From Ptychodera flava (taxonomy: Eukaryota > Hemichordata > Enteropneusta > Ptychoderidae): 64,000 nt of DNA. Location of the stretch: contig NC_091935.1 in the NCBI RefSeq assembly GCF_041260155.1, positions 6,935,501 through 6,999,500 on the forward strand, in the 5' to 3' direction. Both the position numbers and the translations under genes were made by a program. The notes below the pieces were generated by a model, which did not search any database, was not told the DNA's origin, and worked only from the letters and a program-made list of their open reading frames with translations. Position 1 is the first letter of the stretch, and each line of letters opens with the position of its first letter. This document shows positions 24,351 to 36,384 of the stretch, piece by piece.

Positions 24351-24536
24351 CTGAATTTAACCATCTGATGTTGATGGCTCTAAAAGTATTTTGCGACATG
24401 TCGTAAATGAATACGCACGCTACGTTCAGGGTCAACATCCTCATGTGAACAGAGACGTTTTGCAACATACAGACAGCGTAGAGCTGTCAACATCCGACTT
24501 TTGCCTTTCAGAAAGTTCTGCGTTTTCGCAAACGCA
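24351..24536. promoter_or_regulatory. Reductase side of the inferred shared promoter and 5' UTR
   Basis: It holds the 5' leader of the reductase gene. A pyrimidine-rich acceptor-like site (TTTTGCCTTTCAG, ending at 24510) 26 bp before the ATG could mean that a 5' UTR exon lies further upstream. Confidence 0.45.
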
Positions 24537-27500
24537 ATGGCTACATCCGTAAAGTTATCTTCGGGTGCCGACATGCCTCTGGTTGGTCTTGGTACGTGGA
24601 AAAGCAAGGCCGGAGAAGTTGAGAACGCCGTGAAAGCTGCCATCGACTGTGGGTATCGTCACATTGACTGTGCATCCTGCTACGGAAATGAAAAAGAAGT
24701 TGGAGCTGGTCTAAATGCAGCCAAGGTTAGGGTCTCTTTACTTCATTACTGTATGTATTAAATCAGATGACTGAGATTACCTTGCAACGTCTTGGGTGTC
24801 GCAGCATGGAGCTAGCACAAAGCTTGGTTGCTTTCCCCAGCCATTTGTTAGATAGTAGAGGGAGGATTTCCTTCCCATCGTACACGTGACCATGGAGCTG
24901 GAAACTTTTCTAGCTCCATGACGTGACCTACGGTAAATGAATATTGAAATTTCTGGCGTTTTTTATTGATAATACCAGAACATTCTTCTAAGCTAGCAAT
25001 TTATAGTGAACTTAGATGATACCCTACTGCAATTATTGAACAAAACAGCTAGTAAAATATTAGAATCAGATTTATAATAGTAATAATCCTTTTCTAAAAG
25101 ATGCCTTCTTAGTGGACAAAAACCTGAATAGTAAATGTATTCATTCTCTTCTTGAAAGAATACTACATGAAAATAACATCCTTGGATCTCAGATGATGCT
25201 CTCAAGACAGGACTGTCAAACATAACTCAAACATTGCAAACTTTCTCTGTATAAAAATGGGAAAAAGAAATATACTGTCACTACAAATGTGGAAACAAAT
25301 TAAGGATCAACATGTACTATTTAAGAAAGATTTCCACAAAATAAACTCATATATTTGATGAACACCAAGCAATATGTCTGTCCACCAGTAAAGTATAAAA
25401 AAGGATGAATGAAGATTAGAGATGAAACATACTGATATTCCCATATACCATAGCTACTTATAACATGATATCTCCACGACTTTCTCCTTTTTCCCCCACA
25501 TTTTTTGTTATTGATACAGTTATGTATTTTGTTTTGTTATTTGATCACTTTTGTCATGTAGTAATCATTACCCGCCCTAGAAAGGTATGACATTAATTAT
25601 GACAATAAAGTTTAAAAGTTACAAAGGTTCAAAGCTAAATGTTGTAATTTGAAAGGCACTTGCTCCACAGTAAGTGAGGCTACCCACAATTCTCCATGAT
25701 CCGTACACACGGAGATTACTCACTGAACTGGAGCAAATTTCTTCTGTACACAGAACAGCTCGGTCCATATATCAAAATTCTTGGACCATAGTTTTGATAA
25801 TCGTAATTCTCTAATTTCTCACTGTGAATAATGAGAAGGTCAACCCCTTTTCCGCAGAGGAGATAGCAATTTTGTGATTTTGTCGACATAGATTTTTGAC
25901 AGCAATACACAATATTTTCAAAGGGAATAGGTTGCATCTGTGTTGGCAAAAGAAAGGGTATTGATTTTTTAAAATGTTTGTAACAAAGGAAATTTGCATG
26001 TCTGACAGATGGTATGATGAGACCGTCTTAGTTGCTGATAACTTTACCATGACAAGTGTGCAATTTTTAGCACCTCCAAACATCGACTTCTCATTCAATT
26101 TACTCCTGAATTTTAAAGATGATCAATAATTTTGGAACATAGTTTTAACCAATAATCCTTATTAAATTAAATTCTAAGTTTAAAATTGTTCAGAAACTGA
26201 TAAAATTGAAGAAGCCTTTAGCAAATAATGTCTGAGCACACAAATCAAAGGAAATTGTGGGTAGCCTCACTTACTGTGTGCTCCACCACTCACTGCATTG
26301 AGGGTATGATCAGTCACAGGTACTTGGCTCATCACTTCGTGAATCTGCTATATGATACAACAAGAAAATCATATAGGAGATTCGCGAAGCGACAAGCCAA
26401 GCGCCTGTGGTTGTATCACTTTAATTACTGCTGCAAGCAACGTCTTTGGGCATCAAACTATGTAACAAGGGAGGAATTCATTAGTCTAGATCTATTTGGG
26501 GTGGAGCAATTGACCGTTTATATATGGAAAGGCGGGGTGGTCCATGGAAGTTCTCTTTCAATTTTTATATTACCTTTATCCATGATACTGCTGTAGGTCT
26601 GTGTGGCGTAACCTCCTTGGCCATCAACTAGAAAAGGCGGTACAGTGTAGTGTGTTGCTGCCAGAGGTATAAATGTGCAAGCAAACAAAAGCATCCACTT
26701 AGGCAATATAGTGGAAAATATTCTGCTGTGTCAAACTCGTTGAAAACCACATTTGTGCATGTTTTTGCACATGTGTGTGTAAACAGTCATAAGCTATGTA
26801 GGCGGATAAACCTTATAATCAACAGTTTCTTATGTAGAGTTTTCAGTTACTCTGCCATTCAAGCCAGCCGTGCTTATTTTACCATACCATTTTGAATGAG
26901 ACTGCATGTCATGTCCATTAGTAAGATGCAAACAAGAAACTGTTTAAAAGACGCTGTAATATTTACATCAGTTTTGTCTGTTTTTTCACTTTCCCAAGGA
27001 TGTTGACCGAAAGGATATCTTCATAACATCAAAGCTGTGGAATACCATGCATGCTCCAGAAGATGTGAAACCGGCTTGTAAAAAATCTATGGAAGACCTT
27101 GGAGTTGACTATCTTGATTTGTATTTGATTCATTGGCCTTATGGATTTCAGTAAGAATGTAGATTTATATAATGGTCTTAAAGTCAATGTTGTCTTTATA
27201 AAATCAACTGTCATTTGTTTTGATGACATGAAATCTGTCTGATACATCATTTATCAAGGTAGAAATAATACAGTTATCTTTAATGTAGATCCCTGATGTT
27301 TTCATTGATATGTAAAGTGTATGCTGGGATCTGTCGCAGGAATCCATATACTTACAGAACTTTACACCTTGCTGAAAATCCGCAAGATACAAATGATTGT
27401 GTATCATACCTCTGAGATATAAATGATTATTATACATCTTCTAGCCAGACCCAGAACGATATAATTTTGTTTGCGCTGAAAGAGCTGAGAATGCCCGTTA

Positions 27501-30500
27501 TGTGACATTGACCGTTTCCAGGCACCACCATCCCCATGTGCACTGCTTTCTATGGCTGCCTCTGTGCAAACTTTTTTGAACGATTCTGAGGGAACCATTT
27601 GACGATTGCCAGAATATGTCTTGCATTCTGTGTAACACACAGGCTATACAGAGACATGTCCAAGATAGCATTCTACACTTCGGAAGAAAAATGGTTACAT
27701 AATCATTGCAAGAAAAGGGTCAATACTCGGACAATTTGATGCCCCAGTCACAAATGTAAGATGTATAATAATAAGGGTATCACAAAAATACCCCAAAGGA
27801 TGCACTCAGACATTGGAGTCGCACATCACCGTCTGTGATACGTTGGGCAAATGTCCATGTGTTTTCTTTGCTGTATATTTGAAATAACCTCATATTATCA
27901 CACATCAGGACAGTTTGCAAGTTTAATTGCCAGTGATTTTACAATATTTTCAAATAGAAATACCGGCACTGGTAACAACTTTCCAAAGAATCCAGATGGG
28001 ACTATAATATACAGTGATGTGTCATTCATTGAGACCTGGAGCGCAATGGAAAAGCTAGTAGATGAGGGACTCTGCAAGCACATTGGTCTGTCCAATTTTA
28101 ACAGTAAACAAATTGCGGAAGTCTTTGAAAAGGGAAGAATTAAACCAGCTGTGCTTCAGGTGCGGTGATTTCTTTTAAAAAGTCACCAGATGCTACCAGA
28201 GAAAAACATGATGTGGAGTTATTTTTGTATTTGTTTAAACTTATATCTATAGTAGCTTGATATTGTTGCTAGCTTTTATTGCCTCTACCATGATGAGCAA
28301 CATTCAAAATCATTGCTTATTCTGTGTAAACATGAATACATTAGATGCTTAATTTTGATTGCAGCCAGGAACCTTGCTTTTCTACCATCTGATGAACTCA
28401 AGCAGATACAGTATTTGGGGAAAATGAGCAACCTAGTCAGAGTGCTTTTTTAGGCAAGTTCTTTCAATGTCTGCTTTGCAGGTGGAGTGTCATCCTTACT
28501 TCAACCAATCCCGACTTATCAATTTCTGTAAAGAGAAAGGCATTGTAGTGACTGCATTCAGTCCCTTGGGTTCTCCTGACAGACCCTGGGCCAAATCAGA
28601 TGACCCAATCATCATTGAAGATCCGTTACTAAAGACAATCGGTGACAAGCACAACAAGACTCCGGCACAGGTAGCACTGAGGTAAGAAAAAAAGATTAAA
28701 ATTATGAAAGACAAGGAGAGTGACAAATGCCTCTTTTGTTTCACCATAAAAGTTGTGATTTGTAAACTTGCATTGACCCGTACACCCCCATTCCCATGTA
28801 TAGTGGTCCTGCTCTGCCATGTAACACTAGGGTTGTACCAAGATTAAGTTGTGAATGGATTAAATCAGATACTTTTAATTCCCAGAATTTAGCTAAATTA
28901 ATCTTGTAAAAATCTTAAAAGTTGCATCGTCTACTTTAGGCCAAAAAAAATTGATTTGTTTCTGGTCATCGCGCGCATCATTTCAAAGTGTGCTCATCAA
29001 CTTTTTTTTCCTGTTTTTCATTTGCCCCTATGGAAAAATGGAAAACTGTATCAAATTCCACCAAAAATTTAAAAAAATTGAAAAAAAATTGCGTCTCCGC
29101 ATCACTTTTGCCACATGTCAATAACCAGAAACAAACCTTTTTTTTTGGCCTTAGTCATCAGACATCTGTGTATTACTGCTGTAAAATATTAACTATTGGT
29201 TTTAGTTGATTATCGCGTGTAAAAGATATCGAAAAAGGCAGTTGTCTGATATATAAAAGTTGTTAAATTTCATGTTGGATTTGAAAATGTTGTCAATCAC
29301 ATTGATTAATATTGAATTGCATCATTCAGAACAAGTTAAAGATGATAAACAAAGTATGTTTATTAGGCTGAAATCTTGTGGCTGTGTGCTTCTTCCAATG
29401 GAACAGAAATAGCGTACTGATAGTTATGCAATAAATCGAGGTATGTAAGAGTGTCTTCAACAGCATACTCCGAGTTCAAAATCCGAGTCAGACTTACAAG
29501 TCCGAGTACTCGGACTTGCATACTCCGAGTAAAACTGCTTACTCGGACTTGTATACTCCGAGTGCATGGCCTACTCGGAGTTGAATACGCCGAGTTACAC
29601 TTGCTTATAGAAAAACAATGCTGGAAAAACAGAGGAAATATTCGATCTTGTGATAAAAATTTGCAAACAGCGTATACAGTACATGTACTTTCAGTCGCTC
29701 AGAGAAAAGAGTTGTTAACGCGATCTCTCTGATCTCTGATCTGTGTAAAATACCATCTCGTACAACACGCTCAAGTCATTGTCGTTGTCGAGTGTAGCTA
29801 CCGTCACGCAAATTATTAGTTTGTCTTGTCTTTTCATTTCATTACCGGATCAGATCCTGATTTGATACATGACTTGAATTGGGCACAACAACGTTTCATG
29901 ATAACCGCGATGCATCGCGGCGAATTACATGTATTAGAACACGGACGCCATTATCAAATGACCTGTCAACCTGTGACGTCATGGCGTTGGTTTGCTAGCG
30001 TTGCGAGGCCATGATAGACTTGCCCAAGCATTTTAGGCATATTATGCCTTGATAAAATAATTAAACTAATAATTTTTCAAAATAAAATGAGCACAGTGCG
30101 CTTGTGTATAGTGTGAACCCAGTGCAAGTGACCACTTGGTCGTAAACAATGACCTGACTTGACCTGTGATGTCATGCATGTATTTCGCTAATGGAACGAT
30201 TGTGCGATATCGAACTGAGTAACTGGCTGGACTTGCCTGAAGTTTATTGGCTTTACTGTAAATGTTACGTCTAAGTCATCTTTCAAAAAACTTCGCTGCT
30301 GGCCGTGGCAGCAGCTTTCTTCTGAGGGTAAAATCACGGTCGCTCCTTGTGGAGGGACAGTGGTTAAATATACATTGCGCAACAGATTACAAGACATCAT
30401 GAAAATGAAATTCTTTTTTTCAAAAGAGCAGATTTTCGACATATTGATCCGCACTAGCCGTAAACTCCATGAGTAATAAAATACCTTTTTTCGACAGATC

Positions 30501-33500
30501 GTTTCTTGACCGGTATGGCAAAATATGCATTTATAGGAACACGTATCGGCGTATTCAAGTACGAGTAGGCCATGTACTCGGAGTATACAAGTCCGAGTAG
30601 GCCATGTACTTGGAGAATACAAGTCCGAGTAAGCAGTTTTACTCTGAGTATGCAAGTCCGAGTACTCGGACTTGCAAGTCCGACTCGGTATTGGAACTCG
30701 GAGTGTATGGTTTGAGATACTCCTACATACCTGAATAAATCACACCCAGCTCCGTGTATGCCACATGATTTTAACCAGTTCGGGACATACATGCATCAGC
30801 TATTGTGAGTGCCTAATGGAGTAAACCGGTTGCGGAAGTGATTTACTGCTGATATTTCTTAACATTATAATGAAATTATGGCATGAAACATTAAAATAGG
30901 GGTTCTTCTTAAGCTTAGAGCTTGTGCATGATCCAATTGTACCATATGGCAAATATATAAACCGTAATTTTCATGCCTTGACCAACAGATCGCTTTATTT
31001 GCCCCATCAATATACTGGTATGATAAAATTAGGATAATTTTATTTAACCTTATGTTTTCCTACTTGGAAAACATAGCCATAGCTTTGTTTGTGGAATACA
31101 ATTACCAGATAGTGACAATAGATATCTGTCAGTATTCAAGACACATTTTATTGACTTCTTAACAAGTTTCCAAGTTTTGACATTAATTTACAGATTCAAT
31201 GTGCAGAGAGGAGTCATTGTTATTCCTAAGAGTGTTACTCCAGCAAGAATTGCCCAGAATAAAGAGGTAATAGAAACAAATAGACTTTTATTCATTATCT
31301 CATTATACAGTATTCTTTGTAGAAGATAGCGCTGCTTGCAGTTACAGGTTTGCTACTAAATATACCTTCAAACAGGCGACATTGGACACTGCTGCTTAAA
31401 ATACAGACAAATTTTGTCAGTGCAGTGTTGCAAGCATGGCTGTTGCTGCAGCTTGTAGTCTGAGCCATTACTATGTAGTGTCAAGTGTTGATTGTAACAT
31501 TGGTAGTCACTTAAAAGATGTAGTTGTGTCGTTTGTGCATGTGTAAGTTCCAAAAATGTAATCAAAATCTTTGGACAAAATATTTATTTTTGCATATTCA
31601 TGAGAGAACAATTTCATCATTTGCAAACAGCCTTGTTCTCATAAAAATATGAAAGATAAGGCAAAATATTATATTGTTTTTTGCATAAATTTGAAACCTC
31701 TGCATCAAATTTGAATTTCAAATATTGGTAAATATTGGGTACTTTGTTTCTCTAGTATAAGAATTTGCTTGGTGACCCCAGATTTTTATTCAGGAATTGT
31801 AAGAAAATTGTTTAAAGTTTGCTTGAGGAAGGTCTGAGCAAAAATGGAAGTCCTTCACTTTGCAGGCGGATGCTACCTCAAAGGCACAAGTTGATTAGCA
31901 GATTTGTCTCAAAACAAATTGATAACTTTATAGAAATTTCAAAGGAACACAAAGGACTTAGGGAGCTTTCAGTAATTACAGGGGGGTTGGCCGGGGGAAT
32001 TTCGCGCACACCTGTACCGTAAAATGTGACCCTCCCCCCTATCCTCCTGTCTAAAATGTGACCCTCCCCTTTGTCAGACATTCTAAAACTTGACCCTCCC
32101 CCAACCACTGTGGTATTCTCCCCAGGAATAACTGAAACAGTATCAGCTAATTTACATAACAATTGGTTCAATTGTTATGTTAGGGACAAATTACAAAGGG
32201 GAGGGCTGGTGTTTTTGGAGGGACAGTCGCAATTTATCACGCAAGAATTTTTGAAGAGATATGGTATTTCATACATTTGAGGGAGGGTCACCATATTTTG
32301 TGCAACTATAAGAAGGCAAGATGTGGCTGATTTAGTGCTTCATCCAAAAATATCAAATCATAATATATGGAGTCTATCAGGCAAATTATTGACAATTTTC
32401 CCCCACTAAACATGCTATATCTGTATATTATATATGTTTGATTATGTATTTAAATGTACTTTGCTTGAATTGGGAAGCTTCGTAAAATGCGCATTCCTGT
32501 AGAAGAAATTTATTTCTGAATTTCATCTAAAAAGTTGGTTCACTATCCATTGTGTCTATGATGAAACTATGAATAGTTTTTTCCAACACAAAAACAGGTA
32601 AATCTTTGCATTTGTGTACTCTTGATTATTGATATTTATGTTCTTGATTAGACTAGAGTGGTTACAAGTTCATGGTTGTGTAAGAAATTTGATATTAGAA
32701 TTTCACCAAAATGTCAATTCACTATGCATAGGGGTCTATGATGAAACTATGAATAATTTTTTTTCAGTACAAAATTAGATAAATCTGTGCATTTATGTAT
32801 GCTTGATTATTAACATTGTTGTTCTTGATTAGACTAGAGTGGTTACAAGTCCGTGATTGTGCAAGAAATTTGATTTTGGAATTTCACGGAAAAGTTGATT
32901 TACTGTACATGGTAGTCTATGAGAGAACTATGCACAATTTTTTTCAATATAAAAATTGACAATATCTTTGCATTTATGTACATTTGATAATTGATATACA
33001 CTTTTCCACCAGTTGCATATGTTTTTGTCGCTTGTCTTTTATCAGTTTTAACTGTTCAAGGTGTTTAATGTAGGATACCACTGCGTCTTCTTTGCTTGTG
33101 AAACTTGTGGATAATGTGTACGTATTTTGTTGGTGATTTCCTATGCAGGAAATATCACGCGGAGAATCAAAGTTTTGGCCATAAAATCAGCTTCTGTCAA
33201 AAGTGACCCTCCCCCCAAGATAGGTTTTTAAAAAGTGACCCTCCCCCTTGAGCTGTTTTCTAAAAAGTGACCCTCCCCCCAATTCCCCCGGCCCACCCCC
33301 CTGTAATTACTGAAAGCTCCCTAACATAGTATAAATAGTGAATGCTGACACAAAATAATGTTAGAACCAGAGATTGAGGACTGCGGCTGTAATTCTGTGA
33401 AATGGTTTTCCTTACAGCTGTTTGACTTTGAGCTGTCAGAGGAAGACATGAAAGCCATCGAAGGACTTCAGAGAAATGATACAGGACGTGTCTGTATACC

Positions 33501-35529
33501 TGCTGTTGAGGTAAGAATGTTGTGGCTGTCTTTCTGCTCATTGTTTTCATCACAGACAACTTTCAAATCTGGCAGCTGATGTGTATATATGTCCTTACAT
33601 GTTTATCTGTTGTGGTGCTTTTTCTCCCTCACATTGTTCCACTGTCTTTTTGAGTGCACAGTTTTGGTTTGTGAATTTTACTGACACTGCAATTTCAACA
33701 TGCATGTTGTAGTACCGGTTGTTGTCATCTAAGAACTTGCTTACCGTAAAATTCCCAATTGAAGCCGCGGCTTGTATTAGAAACATTTTTGAGGGACCCC
33801 TGGGACCACGCACTGAAGTCATGGTGCGGCTTCAATTACGTACATTTCCTGTGTTTCGATATTTTTCTCAATGCTCACCAAGCATTGCAGGGGCAATCGC
33901 TATTGTTATGCAAATTAGTACCAATGCGTGAATAAATTACCCGCATAAAAAGTCCCTACCCTAGTGTAACTCCAATATAGAAACGTTAGGAGAGTGTATT
34001 TGGTCGTTAAACTTGGTAAAATTCCTTTTATATAATAAGGAAACTATTAAAAGATGTTAAAACAATGGGAAACTGGAGTTCCCTTGACAGCATCGTAAGG
34101 AAAATGACACGTTTTTCCAGCACTTTCTTGATTCTCTGACCCTGGTCACCCCCGTCCTCTAAATAGAATAGTCTCACTAAGGTCGCCATGTTGATCAGCA
34201 GCGGGCATGATGTCTTTGTTTCAAGTGGTTTCAAGGGGTTTTTGGACGCTGAATTTCACAAAAATGTCACTTCTGTACTCAGAGATTGTACAATCAATTT
34301 CTTTGGACGTGTAAGTCGATTTTGAAAGCAACAGAAGATCAAATGGTGTTGAAAAAAAATCGTGCATAAAATTAGCATAAATTAAGCGTCCACTGCAGAT
34401 GGGTCCCCTTGATTTACAGCCGTCTTGTGTTGCCGAACCGGTGGCTCGTACTTGAATAGTGCAATAAAGGCAAGTGAATGACCTTTGGTAACTTTACTGC
34501 CATGTTTTTGTGAACTATTTTGCGGTCAAATTTTATTTTCTCAAAAACGGAACGTTTACAAGCTTATACGCACCCACCATGGTCATTCAATTTCAACAGC
34601 CACAGTACAGTATAGGCATGGCAGTTCATTATGGCAATATGATGCAGGTGGTGGTGTTGTACGTCAGGCATCGGTAAGGGTACGTGGGTATTGAATGAAA
34701 ACTACGTATTTGAAACATGGTATCTCAATCTCTCAACTATTTTAACTTGTACACAAACACCGTTGCTTCAAAATTGTTGCATCAGGTATTGACTATGGCG
34801 GTGTTTACCACACTGACAAAAACTTCGGCCCTGTTCAAACATACACACAAACGTACCGATACATGGGGCATTGTTTGTACTTTTGTTACTATCATTGACA
34901 AAATGCACAATGGTAGAAGTGTTAAAAAGGAACTTTTTATTGTGTATTTTTTCTGTAAGAAAGACACCTGTCAATCATTAGCACAAGTCAATGACGCATT
35001 GCAAGCCAGCTGGTGTGAATTTCAGCATGCATTGTTTCATGATGGGCTCAGAGAAGGGGTGCGGCTTCTATTATGGTACAATTCAAAAACCCAAAATGGC
35101 AAACAATGAGCCAAGACAATGTTTCAAAGTCAGGGTGCGGCCTCAATTAGAGGTGCGGCCTCAATTGGGAATTTTACGGTAATCAAAACACAACACAGCA
35201 TCAATTGTTGCAATGACTTGTGATACTTGTCTGTGTTTATCTGTTAAGAAATCAGCTGGACATATTGGCTGTCACCAACTTGATTAAAGGCATCTTGTGT
35301 GAAAAGCAAAATAACAGATAATTTGTCATTTTTTAACAAATGTACATAATCTGAATTAAGAAACAAGAAGGCTCACATATCAGACTCTGCAATGATTTCA
35401 AATTTCTTTACCTCCTGAATTTTCAAAATTTGCATATCCCAATAGTCAACTTTTCATTTTCAGGTTGACGGTAAGAGAGTGCCAAGGGACGGAGGTCACA
35501 AGTACTATCCATTCAATGAAGAATATTAA
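24537..35529 (+). CDS. AKR1A1: AKR1A1-type aldo-keto reductase (NADP-dependent aldehyde reductase), complete
   Basis: Seven coding exons: 24537-24725, 26999-27150, 27958-28159, 28482-28681, 31194-31266, 33418-33510, 35464-35529 (TAA). Phases agree at every junction; 324 residues, against 325 for human AKR1A1. The AKR fold landmarks are in order: [11 protein letters not shown] near the start; the catalytic tetrad Asp44 and Tyr49 in [13 protein letters not shown], Lys75 in FITSKLWN and His108 in [43 protein letters not shown]; cofactor-binding VIPKSVTP; and the C-terminal [17 protein letters not shown]. It should reduce aldehydes to alcohols in the cytosol with NADPH. The ATG at 24537 follows CGCAA and gives the family N-terminus. 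AKR1A1 is the closest family member I recall, but a related AKR1 paralogue cannot be excluded. Introns 1, 4, 5 and 6 each contain a DNA transposon remnant. Confidence 0.93.
25666..26278. mobile_element. MITE in reductase intron 1
   Basis: Terminal inverted repeats of about 26 bp begin CACAGTAAGTGAGGCTACC at the left and are mirrored at the right (ends ...CTTACTGTG at 26278). TGCTC directly repeats outside both ends (25661-25665 and 26279-26283). The superfamily is uncertain because a 5-6 bp duplication does not settle it. No coding capacity. Confidence 0.75.
26317..26404. repeat. Imperfect hairpin, about 41-bp arms
   Basis: ACAGGTACTTGGCT... pairs with ...AGCCAAGCGCCTGT; the inner arms CTATATGAT / ATCATATAG flank an 11-base loop. 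There are about seven mismatches. It is just outside the MITE above. Confidence 0.65.
29438..30733. mobile_element. hAT-like non-autonomous element with long arrays of ACTCGGAGT-type motifs at both ends
   Basis: An 8-bp direct repeat AATAAATC flanks it (29430-29437 and 30734-30741). The ends are GAGGTATGTAAGAG and, inverted, CAGGTATGTAGGAG. For about 150 bp both ends are built from alternating TACTCGGAGTA and AAGTCCGAGT units, with perfect palindromes such as CCGAGTACTCGG, and the right end repeats some units once more than the left. The 1.0 kb middle has no transposase. The 8-bp duplication and the CAG end fit hAT. It sits in reductase intron 4. Confidence 0.85.
31961..33321. mobile_element. 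TA-flanked G/C-rich inverted-repeat element (family D, long copy)
   Basis: The ends begin GGGAGCTTTCAGTAATTACA (left) and are mirrored at the right, with TA on each side. Inside each end are several GTGACCCTCCCC blocks, and the middle has three degenerate units of about 165 bp (TCTATGATGAAACTATGAATA, GACTAGAGTGGTTACAAGT). A second copy lies at 42665-43803 in the opposite orientation. The TA duplication suggests the Tc1/mariner group, but no transposase is seen. It sits in reductase intron 5. Confidence 0.85.
33744..35179. mobile_element. TA-flanked inverted-repeat element in reductase intron 6
   Basis: The ends CCGTAAAATTCCCAATTGA and its inverted copy (TCAATTGGGAATTTTACGG) are flanked by TA at 33742-33743 and 35180-35181. 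GTGCGGC(T/C)TCAATTA repeats occur just inside both ends. The two longest open frames inside (34485-34694, 34717-35109) show no transposase motif that I recognise. Probably a mariner-like non-autonomous element. Confidence 0.8.
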
Positions 35530-36096
35530 AAATCTATCCAGTACTTCATTTAACAACTCAGAATTCTATTCTTCTCAGCTGAAAGACAAGTAAAAAGCTA
35601 GAGGGTATCCAGGGTTCTTTCTGACAATTAACTTTCAGTCAAGAATGACTTACCAGTATTCGTCTGCCCTGCAATGGTGTGAATTTGGCCATAAATAAGA
35701 TGTTTTTAAAATATCTTTTTCATAGTTTTAAGTTTGAGTTTCTTGTACTTCTATAAGAGAGCTGTAAGCTAGGCACTGGACATCAGGGTTTCTCTTTTGT
35801 TCATCACTCAAACAATTTTATTTGTAGCCTTAGGTATTGTATTGTATCATGAGAACATACAGAATTGTAAATTCTGTGATAAAAACACTTCCTGCCATAA
35901 AAATGGAAAAAATTCATAGTAACAATCAACAACTTGTCAATCATGATTGATTTAACTCAAAATGCTGTTTACCTTTACCTATATTGGATGTCGTAATGTA
36001 CTTTCAGTTACATGCACTTTTGAAAAAGGATGCCGAACACTGATATGTTATAATCTGTAGGTGTCCATGTATGTTTGACTTTAGTTTGTGGTCAGC

Positions 36097-36102
36097 AATA
36101 AA
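36097..36102 (+). promoter_or_regulatory. Likely polyadenylation signal of the reductase gene
   Basis: AATAAA lies 568 bases after the stop codon, followed by a T/G-rich stretch, and no other good signal comes before it. The sequence between the stop and this point is free of repeat ends, as expected for a 3' UTR. Confidence 0.6.
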
Positions 36103-36384
36103 GTTCATAGTTTTGAACAATGTAAGAATTTCTCGCACTTTTTAATTCTATTTAGTTTTCAGAAGAATAGACATAAGTGAACAAATGAAATCACAAAAAG
36201 AAATGAAAAATTTAATATGAGTTCAATATATAAAGGATAAAAATAGCATCAATAACATGAATAATATACTGGTCTCAACCATAGACCCTTAAAAGCAGCT
36301 GTTGCTGACATAAGCTTTGTTTGAGCCTACAGTCAGCTTGTTCATCGCTTTTAGTAAAGATGGTGTGATATTTCACCAATTTTT

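Noticed and set aside
24380-24643. An antisense frame over the reductase first exon, considered as an RCHY1 N-terminus
   Set aside because: It lacks the GCEHY motif; the true first exon was found at 18806-18726.
34485-35109. Transposase in the TA-flanked element of intron 6
   Set aside because: The open frames lack a DDE/D pattern or helix-turn-helix that I can recognise.
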